Source: Clostridiales bacterium (GTDB lineage: Bacteria; Bacillota; Clostridia; Christensenellales; Aristaeellaceae). Taken from it: a stretch of 10,165 nucleotides of DNA. Where the stretch lies: positions 1-10,165 of the forward strand of contig SFOF01000064.1 of the NCBI GenBank assembly GCA_004552515.1. Reading direction: 5' to 3'. The notes below the pieces were generated by a model. It was not told where the DNA came from and did no database searches. It worked only from the letters and a program-made list of their open reading frames with translations. Position numbers and translations under genes: made by a program. Positions 1-6,782 of this stretch are shown piece after piece; within the stretch, counting starts at the first letter, position 1; every line of letters begins with the position of its first letter.

Positions 1-1805
1 GAAGCCTTGGCCTCGTCGAGCGTCATCTCCTCGCAGGTGATCGGCACGGCGGCGGCGATGTACTCGTTGACCAGCTTCTCGGTCGCGGCCTTTTCCTCGT
101 CGGTCATCTTGCGCGGGAAGCTGAAGTCGAAGCGCAGGCGCTCGGCGGTGATGTTCGAGCCCTTCTGATTGACCTCGGGGCCCAGCACCTTGCGCAGCGC
201 GGCTTGAAGCAGGTGCGTGGCGGTGTGCAGCTTGGTGGTCTCCTCGGTGTGATCGGCCAGTCCGCCCTTGAAGCGCTGCTCAGCGCCGGCGTGGGACTTT
301 TCCTGATGCGCCTTGAAGCGCTCGTCGAAGCCCTTCTGATCGACGGTCAGGCCGTTCTCGCCGGCCAGCTCAACGGTCAGCTCGATCGGATAGCCGTATG
401 TGTCGTACAGCTTGAAGGCGGTGCGGCCGTCTATGACGGTCATGCTCTTCATGAACGCGTCGATCTGATCGACGATGTTCTCGGGCAGAGCGCCGCTTTC
501 CTGAGCCGCCTTGAGCGTATTGAGCATATCGCTCATCTCGGGCGTGGGGCGCAGCGTGGAAATCGCGTTCTTCAGCGCCTCGGCGGTATCCGCCTTTTCG
601 GTGACGGCGGTCTTGAGCGCGGTCATGGCGGCGTTCACGCGATTGATGTTGCTTAGCACCTTGTCGAACTCGCGCAGGCCCTGCTTGAGCGTGCGCTGGA
701 AGCGCTCCTCCTCCAGGCGCAGCTGCTCGAGGATGTTGGCCTCGTTGCGCTTCAGCTCGGGATAGACGTTCTCGTACTGATGGATAACCACCTTGGCGAT
801 CTCGCAAGTGGAGCCCTCCGGCAGGCCGAGCTTCATGCCATGGCGCACGGCGCGGCGGATCAGACGGCGCAGCACATAGCCCTGATCGACGTTCGAGGGG
901 GTCACGCCGCGGTCGTCGCCGATGATGATGGTCGCGGTGCGCATATGGTCGGCCACGATGCGGAAGGAGCGGGTGTATTCGTCGTCGGGATTGTAGGTCT
1001 TGCCGGACAGCTCGGCGATCCTGGCGATGATGTCGCTGAACAGATCCGTCTCGTAGACGGACTTCGCGCCGGTCAGCACGCCGATGGTGCGCTCGAGGCC
1101 CATGCCGGTATCAACGTTCTTCTGCACCAGCGGGATGTAGCTGCCGTCGGCCTGCTTGTTATACTGCATGAACACGTCGTTCCAGATTTCCAGATAGCGA
1201 CCGCAGTCGCAGGCGGGGGAACAGTTCGGGCCGCAGGCGGGCTTGTCGGTGATGATGAACATCTCGGTGTCCGGGCCGCAGGGGCCGGTCGTGCCGGCGG
1301 GGCCCCACCAGTTGTTCTTGCGCGGCAGGAAGAAGATGTGATCCTCAGCCACACCGTTTGCCTTCCAGTAGTTCGCGGCCTCGTCGTCGCGCGGCACGGT
1401 ATCGTCGCCCCCGAACACGGAGAACGCCAGGCGATCCTTGTCGATGCCAAGCCACTTCGGGCTGGTCAGGAATTCCCAGCTCCAGGCGATGGCTTCCTTC
1501 TTGAAATAATCGCCCAGCGACCAGTTGCCCAGCATCTCGAAGAAGGTGCAGTGGCTGCTGTCGCCCACCTCGTCGATGTCGCCGGTGCGGATGCACTTCT
1601 GCACGTCGGTCAGGCGCGTGCCCATGGGATGCTTCTCGCCCAGCAGATAGGGCACCAGCGGATGCATACCGGCGGTCGTGAACAGCACGGTGGGATCGTT
1701 CTCCGGAATGACGGACGCGCTGGGAATGACGGCATGGCCATGCTCCTGATAGAACTTCAGGAACAGCGAGCGGAGCTGAGCGGCGCTCTTGATGTTGGAA
1801 TTCAT
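1..1805 (-). CDS. alaS: Alanine--tRNA ligase (AlaRS), 3' end cut by window edge
   Basis: This gene attaches alanine to tRNA-Ala in the cytoplasm. The first 601 codons are visible; the stop lies beyond position 1. The start is ATG at 1805, preceded by an AAAGGATG ribosome binding site about 10 bases upstream. Class II motifs are clear: TTAGMHPL at residues 43-50, the motif 2 region CTFFEMLGNWSLGDYF at 86-101, GTTGPCGPDTE at 171-181, EIWNDVFMQY at 206-215 and DTGMGLER near 231-238. The editing-domain zinc motif is H527-TAT-H531. The variant LTDVQKCIRTGDIDEVGD (65-82) in place of the E. coli-type sequence, plus the cysteines C191, C195, C199 and C201, mark it as a divergent AlaRS lineage that I associate with some Clostridia and candidate-phyla bacteria. 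The second editing-site half (CGGxH) and any C-Ala domain are outside the window. Regulation is by the upstream T-box. The identification is secure; the subtype is from memory. Confidence 0.97.
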   Translation of the reverse strand, partial: MNSNIKSAAQLRSLFLKFYQEHGHAVIPSASVIPENDPTVLFTTAGMHPLVPYLLGEKHPMGTRLTDVQKCIRTGDIDEVGDSSHCTFFEMLGNWSLGDYFKKEAIAWSWEFLTSPKWLGIDKDRLAFSVFGGDDTVPRDDEAANYWKANGVAEDHIFFLPRKNNWWGPAGTTGPCGPDTEMFIITDKPACGPNCSPACDCGRYLEIWNDVFMQYNKQADGSYIPLVQKNVDTGMGLERTIGVLTGAKSVYETDLFSDIIARIAELSGKTYNPDDEYTRSFRIVADHMRTATIIIGDDRGVTPSNVDQGYVLRRLIRRAVRHGMKLGLPEGSTCEIAKVVIHQYENVYPELKRNEANILEQLRLEEERFQRTLKQGLREFDKVLSNINRVNAAMTALKTAVTEKADTAEALKNAISTLRPTPEMSDMLNTLKAAQESGALPENIVDQIDAFMKSMTVIDGRTAFKLYDTYGYPIELTVELAGENGLTVDQKGFDERFKAHQEKSHAGAEQRFKGGLADHTEETTKLHTATHLLQAALRKVLGPEVNQKGSNITAERLRFDFSFPRKMTDEEKAATEKLVNEYIAAAVPITCEEMTLDEAKA

Positions 1806-1834
1806 TGCAAAATCATCCTTTCATGATGGTGGAT

Positions 1835-1877
1835 ATAAAAAATGCGCCTTATCGCTGCAAGGACGAAAAGACGCATT
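1835..1877 (-). terminator. T-box intrinsic terminator before alaS
   Basis: On the minus strand AATGCGTCTT (1868-1877) pairs with AAGGCGCATT (1841-1850), a 10-bp stem with one G-U pair and a 17-base loop. It is followed by a T run (TTTTTTAT, with the first Ts shared with the stem). The 5' arm lies directly after the T-box sequence, so formation of the antiterminator with uncharged tRNA would compete with this hairpin. Confidence 0.88.
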
Positions 1878-2077
1878 CGCGGTACCACCTTGATTGACCC
1901 GTCCGTTTCGGGGACGAATCCTCTCGCAGCGCCATAACGCGCGCCAATCGCCCCGCCATTTCCGGCGGAGAGCTGATGAAGGGGCGTTCACGCGGCGGCC
2001 GTCCGGCTCGCACCCTGCGCCGGCTCTCTGAAAGCAGCCCTTCCACGCTACTGATCTTCGTCATCGCTTCATATACA
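1835..2077 (-). ncRNA. T-box riboswitch (alanine) leading alaS
   Basis: The untranslated leader of alaS senses uncharged tRNA-Ala and switches between terminator and antiterminator. The conserved T-box sequence AAGGTGGTACCGCG lies at about 1878-1891 on the minus strand. Upstream are typical Stem I elements: the AG-rich GACGAAGATCAGTAG near 2048-2062 and the distal-loop pair AGAGAGCCGG ... GTGCGAGCCGG around 2005-2031. The sequence GTGAAC-GCC-CC places a GCC (alanine) specifier codon at 1983-1985, which agrees with the downstream gene. The 3' part is the terminator annotated separately. The 5' end is estimated from the promoter; the specifier assignment is by motif alignment, without a folded model. 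Confidence 0.93.
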
Positions 2078-2083
2078 TTCCCT

Positions 2084-2111
2084 ATTATAGCCACGCCGCG
2101 CGAAATGTCAA
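2084..2111 (-). promoter_or_regulatory. Sigma-A promoter of the alaS T-box transcript
   Basis: A perfect -35 TTGACA (2106-2111) and a perfect -10 TATAAT (2084-2089) are separated by 16 bp on the minus strand. The predicted start is near 2077, just ahead of Stem I of the T-box. The -35 box begins one base after the TAA that ends the degraded methyltransferase gene (2113-2115). Confidence 0.93.
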
Positions 2112-2112
2112 A

Positions 2113-2761
2113 TTAAGTTTCGGGCATAAAGGGGCGCGTCACCTGACGGCGGTAAAGGAGAAGCGCCTGAAGCGCATAAATCACGCGGCCGCCGTCCATC
2201 AGCGGATAAACCTTCCGGGCTTTCTCGAGGATTTCCCCCTTCAAACCCTGCGCCCTCTTCGGCGTTCAGCCGCGCCAGATAGGGGCGAAGGCGCGCGCCC
2301 CGAACCCATTCGATAGCGCCTCGTGCCCGGCCAGCACATGATAATAGGTTGTTTCCCAAATCTGAAGGACCGACGCGCAGCCGGAAAGAATATCGAAATA
2401 CGCGTCGGGCGACAGCGTGCCGTTGACCTCGTTGGCCGCGTCCCCGACGCCCCAGCACGGATTATCAGCCGTTTCGCGGATAATCCTGAACAGCGGCTCT
2501 TCGCCGTTCATGGGCATCTGCACCGCCAGCACGCCGCCCTCGTTCAGATTGCAGCGCATGAGATGCGGCAGCAGCGCCCTGTGATCGGGCACCCATTGCA
2601 GGCAGACATTCGAGAACAGTACGTCGTAACGCCCATTATGAGTCCGCGCGTTGCCCTGCACGAACCTCAAATCAGGATAGAGCGCCCGCGCCTTTTCAAT
2701 CATCGCGTCGCTGCTGTCCCCCCCTGAACCGCCGCCATTGCCCCGCGTTCCATGCCGCCAT
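2113..2761 (-). pseudogene. Degraded trans-aconitate 2-methyltransferase-like gene
   Basis: Pieces of a SAM-dependent methyltransferase of the Tam type lie in three frames. The start fragment MAAWNAGQWRRF begins at ATG 2761, 11 bases after an AAGGA ribosome binding site. At a run of seven C's on the plus strand (2718-2724) it jumps, out of frame, to DSSDAMIEKARALYPD. Compared with remembered E. coli Tam, roughly 46 residues with the SAM-binding glycine motif (DLGCGPG) are missing. The middle segment carries LFSNVCLQWVPDH, GVLAVQMP and ETTYYHVLAGHEA. A base appears lost near 2316-2321, after which IEWVRGARLRPYLARLNAEE continues in another frame. An extra base in a five-C run (2235-2239) is needed to explain a second shift to EILEKARKVYPLMDGGRVIY and the end at TAA 2113-2115. 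It follows the small membrane gene by 15 bp, so the two once formed an operon. Sequencing error could explain the two single-base shifts but not the deletion. Confidence 0.88.
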
Positions 2762-2776
2762 CGTTACTTTTTTCCT

Positions 2777-3127
2777 TTATCGATCGAGGATATGAATATC
2801 GCCGATCATGCGCTCCGGCGTGCGGTTATACGCCTTCCAGGCCAGATAGAACGCATAGAGGACCGCGGCGGCCTGCGCCAGCGCGCCGACGAGCTTCACC
2901 AGCGGCCCGAGCAGCGGGATCCAGCCCAGCAGCGCGCCCGCAATGCCAAAGACGAGCTTCAGCGCGATCATGATCAGGCAGAACACCAGCCCCTGATTGG
3001 CGCAGAACCGACCGAGCTTCGAATCCGGGCAGGCGATCAGCGGGATGGGAAACAGCACGCAGCCCAGCGCCGCCATGAGGTTGTTCTTCTTCATGTCCTC
3101 CGCGTCAAAATGCACATAATCCATCAT
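2777..3127 (-). CDS. Small multi-pass membrane protein, DUF4870/Tic20-like
   Basis: A 116-residue hydrophobic protein of unknown function. I start it at ATG 3127, 6 bases after GGAGGGA; an adjacent ATG at 3124 is equally possible. A further in-frame upstream start would lie above the promoter and is not used. It begins with a polar stretch MMDYVHFDAEDMKKNN, followed by a membrane segment at about 17-33 and two or three more between 45 and 98 (GLVFCLIMIALKLVFGIAG, IPLLGPLVKLVGAL, AAAVLYAFYLAW). The spacing of D35-SKLGRFCANQG-L before the second segment resembles DUF4870/Tic20-like proteins, where a similar K/R-F-x-x-NQ sequence is common; I rate this as weak similarity. There is no signal peptide distinct from the first segment. 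It has its own promoter and leads a two-gene unit with the broken methyltransferase. Confidence 0.8.
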   Translation of the reverse strand: MMDYVHFDAEDMKKNNLMAALGCVLFPIPLIACPDSKLGRFCANQGLVFCLIMIALKLVFGIAGALLGWIPLLGPLVKLVGALAQAAAVLYAFYLAWKAYNRTPERMIGDIHILDR

Positions 3128-3161
3128 TCCAGTCCCTCCATTGCTTTTTTCACTGTACCCT

Positions 3162-3190
3162 ATTATAGCACGCGCCGGAACGCTTTTCAC
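3162..3190 (-). promoter_or_regulatory. Promoter of the small membrane protein gene
   Basis: On the minus strand a perfect TATAAT (3162-3167) is preceded 17 bp upstream by GTGAAA (3185-3190, four of six matches to TTGACA). Transcription would begin about 30 bases before the ATG. A -35 of identical sequence and spacing serves the gene at 4640. Confidence 0.72.
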
Positions 3191-3242
3191 GCGCCTTTGC
3201 TTATGCTTTGCTTAAAAAATGCTGAGAGCGCGCCGCGCGCGG

Positions 3243-3272
3243 TTGACAAACGGCTCCCCGCGCGTATATAAT
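3243..3272 (+). promoter_or_regulatory. Promoter of the AI-2E family transporter gene
   Basis: A perfect TTGACA (3243-3248) and TATAAT (3267-3272) are separated by 18 bp. The expected start near 3279-3280 gives a 5' leader of about 47 bases. It is divergent from the minus-strand promoter at 3162-3190, with about 50 bp between the two -35 boxes, so a shared regulator could bind between them. Confidence 0.87.
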
Positions 3273-3326
3273 CAGACTGATCAGGAATACACTTCGCCGC
3301 GGTGCGCGCCGCAGAGAGGACATATC

Positions 3327-4502
3327 ATGAAACGAGATTACCGCCTGCTGAAGATCAGCGTACATCTGGGCGCCGCCGCGCTGATCCTCTGGATGATTAC
3401 GCACTACTGGCCGGCCGTGGAGCGCTTCGCCGCGCTGATTGTGAGCGCGGCCGCGCCGCTGATCGCCGGCTGCGTCATCGCCTACGCCGTCAATATCCTC
3501 ATGACGTTTTATGAAAAGCGCCTGCCCCGCCGCATCGGAAAATGGAGGCTCGAAAAGGGCCTGCGCGCCGTCAGTCTGCTGCTGGCCGTCTGCTCGCTTA
3601 TGGTGATCGTCGCGCTGCTGCTGACGATCGTCATTCCGGAGCTGATCGAGGGCGTGCGGCTGCTGGCGCGCGAGGCCCCGCCCGCGCTGGAGCGGCTGAT
3701 CGCCTGGATCGTCGAAAAGACCACCGTGGACGGCGAAAGCATACTGCCCGAGGGCGTGACCACCTGGCTCGGCGCGCTCAGTCTCGATTCCGACGGCCTG
3801 CTGCAATGGGCGCTCTCTCAGATCGACCGCATCGTGCCCGCCGTGGTCAACGTCGTCTCGTCGGTGTTCTCGGTCGTGGTGTCGGTTCTGCTCTCGGCGA
3901 TGTTCGCCCTTTATCTGCTCTGCGGCAAGGAAAAGCTGGCCTCCCAGATCAACACGCTCATGAATGTGTATCTGAAGCCCCGCCGCGCCGCCGCCATCCG
4001 CCATGTGCTTAAGACGCTCAACGAATGTTTCCGCAGCTATATCGTCGGCCAGTGCCTCGAGGCGCTGATCCTGGGCGCGCTCTGCACGCTGGGGATGCTG
4101 GTCTTCCGCTTCCCCTACGCCGTCATGGTGGGCACGCTGGTCGGCTTTACGGCGCTCATCCCCATTGCCGGCGCGTATATCGGCGCGTTTGTCGGCGCGT
4201 TCATGATCTTCACGGTTGATCCCCTCAAGGCGCTGCTGTTCCTCGTCTATATCGTCGTGCTCCAGCAGATCGAGGGCAATCTCATCTATCCGCGCGTGGT
4301 CGGCACGTCGCTGGGACTGCCCGGCATATGGGTGCTGGCCGCGGTGATGATCGGCGGCCATGTGGACGGCGTGGTCGGCATGCTGCTGGGCGTGCCGCTG
4401 TGCGCCGCGCTGTACAGGCTGCTGCGCGAGGACGTAGCGCGCCGCCGCACGCTGGCCGCAAAGCCGGAGGACGGGGAGCCAGAGCAGCGCGCTGCGTCGT
4501 AA
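3327..4502 (+). CDS. AI-2E/PerM family transporter (PF01594-type)
   Basis: A 391-residue integral membrane protein of the AI-2E/PerM family, whose members export small molecules or act as ion antiporters; the substrate cannot be told from sequence. The start ATG 3327 follows AGAGAGGA by 6 bases and lies just after the promoter; a longer in-frame extension to 3219 would overlap the promoter and is rejected. About eight membrane segments are visible: 13-29, 34-58, 80-104, then a soluble domain at about 105-168, followed by 170-198, 240-260, 266-295, 300-316 and 332-366. Family features at the C-terminal half are LIPIAGAYIGA (277-287) and QIEGNLIYPRVVG (314-326), then SLGLPGIWVL. The tail (367-391) is charged. 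Length matches the usual 340-400 residues. The gene reads alone: the next gene has its own promoter 60 bp downstream. Confidence 0.93.
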   Translation: MKRDYRLLKISVHLGAAALILWMITHYWPAVERFAALIVSAAAPLIAGCVIAYAVNILMTFYEKRLPRRIGKWRLEKGLRAVSLLLAVCSLMVIVALLLTIVIPELIEGVRLLAREAPPALERLIAWIVEKTTVDGESILPEGVTTWLGALSLDSDGLLQWALSQIDRIVPAVVNVVSSVFSVVVSVLLSAMFALYLLCGKEKLASQINTLMNVYLKPRRAAAIRHVLKTLNECFRSYIVGQCLEALILGALCTLGMLVFRFPYAVMVGTLVGFTALIPIAGAYIGAFVGAFMIFTVDPLKALLFLVYIVVLQQIEGNLIYPRVVGTSLGLPGIWVLAAVMIGGHVDGVVGMLLGVPLCAALYRLLREDVARRRTLAAKPEDGEPEQRAAS

Positions 4503-4541
4503 TGATGTTTATTTCAGTCAAGCGCCGTCTTTATTTCGGGC

Positions 4542-4570
4542 GTGAAACCGGCGCGGATCCGTGCTATAAT
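4542..4570 (+). promoter_or_regulatory. Promoter of the DUF5696-like gene
   Basis: TATAAT at 4565-4570 is preceded by GTGAAA at 4542-4547 with a 17-bp spacer. The weaker -35 has the same sequence and spacing as the promoter at 3162-3190. It lies within the 137-bp gap after the transporter gene, so the hydrolase-like gene probably has independent expression. Confidence 0.7.
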
Positions 4571-4639
4571 CAGCATTGACGCCGTGTGTTTCAGACACGC
4601 GCCGATCAAGCCGCGCATCACCGAAAGGAGACTCCCGCC

Positions 4640-6373
4640 ATGAAATTCGACGTTCTCTGCACGCTGAACAATCGCCTTCAGCGCGCGCTGCCCTATACCG
4701 CCGATGGGAGGGGCGACCGGATCGTCCTGACCGTCAAAAAAGAAGATATTCCCCAGGACGTTCAGCAAATCGACGTGCGCCCGGACGCCTTCACCGCGCC
4801 CGCGGGCAGCGAGGGCTATATCGCCTGCTCGGCCTCCTGCGGCACGGGCGATCTGCTCTGCCCCTTCACGCCCCGCGCGGACGGCGAGTGGGTGTTCACC
4901 GTGCCGATACTGCCGCTGTCCGGCCTGAAGAAGGACGGCTTCTGCGCCGCGGCCATGGCGCTGAGCGGCAATCTGGATCTGTCACACGTCGTGTCGGTTG
5001 AGGGCGGCGTATATCGCCTGTCCTTCCGCTTCGACTATGAAGCGCCCGCCTATGAGGACATTGTGATCGTCATCCGCCTGCTGCACGGCGGCGACGCGGA
5101 CTATTCCGGCATGGCGCGCGCCTATCGGGACGAACAGCTCGCGCGCGGCGAGGTGCGTCCGCTCCTCGAGCGCATGAAGGAGCGCCCCGAGCTACGTCAC
5201 GCCGCCGACACGCTCTACATCCGCATCCGTCAGGCGTGGAAGCCCGTGCCCTCCCCCGTGCCGGAGCAGACAGTCGAAAACGAGCCGCCCATGCACGTCG
5301 CCGTGTCGTTTGAGCGCGCCGGCGAGCTGATGGACGCCTACAAGCGCGCGGGCGTTGAGGACGCGGATTTCTGCCTGGTCGGCTGGAACCGCAAGGGCCA
5401 CGACGGCCGCTATCCGCAGCTGTTCCCGGTCGAGCCTGATCTGGGCGGCGAGGACGGCCTGCGCGCGCTGATCGCCCATGCGCGTTCTCTGGGCTATTCG
5501 ATCGACTGCCACACCAACTCGACCGACGCCTACCGCATCGCCGACACATTCGACGAGGACGAGCTGATCGTCAAGCGCGACGGCACGGTCAGCCAGAACA
5601 GCGCGGGCTGGAGCGCGGGCAATATGTATCATCTCTGCGCCGTGCCGGGACTCAGGCGCGCCAAAGAGGATTTCCCCAGGGTCGCCGCTCTGGGCTTTCA
5701 CGGCCTTCACTATATCGACGTGATCTCAACCGTCTGGCCGCGCGCCTGCTATAACCCGCGTCACCCGCAGACCCGCCGCGAGACGGCCGAAAACTGGCTG
5801 CGCATCCTCCGCCTTGCGCGCGAGACGTTCGGCGGCGCGGCCAGCGAGGGCTGTTTTGATATGTATGTCCGCGAAATGGACTACGGCCTGTATCAGAGCT
5901 TCAATCTGCTGGGCGATATGCCGGAAATCGCGGCGCGGCGCGTCCCGCTGTGGAGTCTGGTCTATCACGGCATCGTGCTCTCGAACCCCTCCGCCGAGAC
6001 GGTCAATTATCCCGCCAAGACGTGGAAGGAACGGCTCAAGTGTTACGAATACGGCGGCCGGCCGGCCATCTATGTCCATTCCGCCTTTGTGAGCGGCCGC
6101 AAGAGCAACTGGATGGGCGATCTGGACATACTCGCCGGCACCGACGAGCAGCTTGAAAAGGGCGCGCGGCAGGTCAAACGCGCCTACGACGACTATCAGC
6201 CGCTCAAATACCTCCAGACGCAGTTCATGGACAGGCACGAGCAGCTCGCGCCGGACGTCTACCGCGTGACCTATTCCGGCGGCGACAGCATGGTCTTCAA
6301 TTACGCCGAGGCCGACTATGACTACGACGGCCACGTCGTCCCCGCGCACGATTACATACTCGTCAAGGCGTAA
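4640..6373 (+). CDS. DUF5696-like protein, putative cytoplasmic glycoside hydrolase
   Basis: A 577-residue soluble protein without signal peptide or membrane segment. The start ATG 4640 follows AAAGGAG (4624-4630) by 9 bases; the longer reading from 4586 has no such site. Residues 1-150 look like a beta-rich N-terminal domain. From about 185 a TIM-barrel-like part follows, with DADFCLVGWNRKGHDGRYP (241-259), GYSIDCHTNSTD (285-296), HGLHYIDVISTVWPRACYNP (354-373) and SEGCFDMYVREMDYG (402-416). D360 at a strand end and E403 after the next strand are my candidates for nucleophile and acid/base, as in retaining hydrolases. The overall pattern recalls DUF5696 proteins and, distantly, GH101/GH129 enzymes acting on alpha-linked GalNAc. 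This family call is from memory and the substrate is unknown. It converges on the GH38 mannosidase, which supports a glycan role. A terminator follows directly. Confidence 0.72.
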   Translation: MKFDVLCTLNNRLQRALPYTADGRGDRIVLTVKKEDIPQDVQQIDVRPDAFTAPAGSEGYIACSASCGTGDLLCPFTPRADGEWVFTVPILPLSGLKKDGFCAAAMALSGNLDLSHVVSVEGGVYRLSFRFDYEAPAYEDIVIVIRLLHGGDADYSGMARAYRDEQLARGEVRPLLERMKERPELRHAADTLYIRIRQAWKPVPSPVPEQTVENEPPMHVAVSFERAGELMDAYKRAGVEDADFCLVGWNRKGHDGRYPQLFPVEPDLGGEDGLRALIAHARSLGYSIDCHTNSTDAYRIADTFDEDELIVKRDGTVSQNSAGWSAGNMYHLCAVPGLRRAKEDFPRVAALGFHGLHYIDVISTVWPRACYNPRHPQTRRETAENWLRILRLARETFGGAASEGCFDMYVREMDYGLYQSFNLLGDMPEIAARRVPLWSLVYHGIVLSNPSAETVNYPAKTWKERLKCYEYGGRPAIYVHSAFVSGRKSNWMGDLDILAGTDEQLEKGARQVKRAYDDYQPLKYLQTQFMDRHEQLAPDVYRVTYSGGDSMVFNYAEADYDYDGHVVPAHDYILVKA

Positions 6374-6381
6374 CGCTCTAC

Positions 6382-6416
6382 CGCCCGCTTCGGCTCAGTC
6401 CGCGGCGGGCGTTTTT
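6382..6416 (+). terminator. Intrinsic terminator after the DUF5696-like gene
   Basis: CGCCCGC (6382-6388) pairs with GCGGGCG (6405-6411), a 7-bp GC stem with a 16-base loop, followed by TTTTT (6412-6416). It lies 9 bases after the stop codon. Confidence 0.88.
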
Positions 6417-6732
6417 GCGCGCGTCTCGCCCCCTCTGCCGGATACGAAGCACGCCGTGCAAAGCCGTTCTCCACGAGCGCCATATCGCGCCGTTCTCTCC
6501 AACCGCCTGCGCCGCGCCAAACGCGCCGTTTGCCGCCGATCTCTTTCAGCCGCACGACCGGCGACACCGCGCGCCGCGGCTGCCCCTCCGCGTCAACCCG
6601 GCGAACGTCCTCCCCCGAAAAGGCGCTTCGCCATATGGAGCGTCCTCACAGCGCAATGAGCGCGCGCCCGTTTCGTGGACGGACGTATTCTCTCCCCATC
6701 CAGTTGGCTGGCAATTTCTTTTAACCCAAGAC
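6417..6732. other. Gene-free stretch between two terminators
   Basis: About 315 bp of GC-rich sequence with no reading frame I can support. Frames of 60-100 codons occur on both strands but have no recognisable domain, ribosome binding site or promoter. On the minus strand one open frame (about 6414-6640) reads through ...VSPVVRLKEIGGKR and ends without a known motif. The part near 6675-6730 (GTGGACGGACGTATTC, CCAGTTGGCTGGCAATT) is less GC-rich than the rest. It could be a decayed gene or a dispersed intergenic repeat; neither can be shown from one copy. Confidence 0.5.
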
Positions 6733-6772
6733 AAAAATCCCATCCCCGCGCCATGGCAGGGATGGGATTTTT
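6733..6772. terminator. Strong bidirectional terminator
   Basis: AAAAATCCCATCCC (6733-6746) is a perfect 14-bp inverted match to GGGATGGGATTTTT (6759-6772), with a 12-base loop. The A/T ends give a T run on either strand. It lies 10 bases after the mannosidase stop on the minus strand, so its main role is to end that transcript; it would also stop plus-strand readthrough. Confidence 0.93.
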
Positions 6773-6782
6773 CGCTATGCGA

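Noticed and set aside
780..1826. 348-codon plus-strand frame opposite alaS
   Set aside because: It is the antisense shadow of the strongly conserved AlaRS catalytic domain, with no recognisable motif.
2323..2727. 134-codon plus-strand frame over the methyltransferase remnant
   Set aside because: The minus strand carries clear Tam-like motifs; the plus frame has none.
3201..4361. 386-codon minus-strand frame opposite the AI-2E family gene
   Set aside because: Its composition (very rich in His, Gln, Asp, Arg) is an antisense artefact; the plus strand encodes a clear membrane protein with promoter and ribosome binding site.
5726..6349. 207-codon minus-strand frame within the DUF5696-like gene
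   Set aside because: It lies wholly opposite a well-supported gene and has no start signals or family resemblance.
6352..6567. 71-codon minus-strand frame overlapping the DUF5696-like gene end and its terminator
   Set aside because: It crosses an intrinsic terminator hairpin and the neighbouring stop region and resembles no family I know; kept only as part of the unexplained block.
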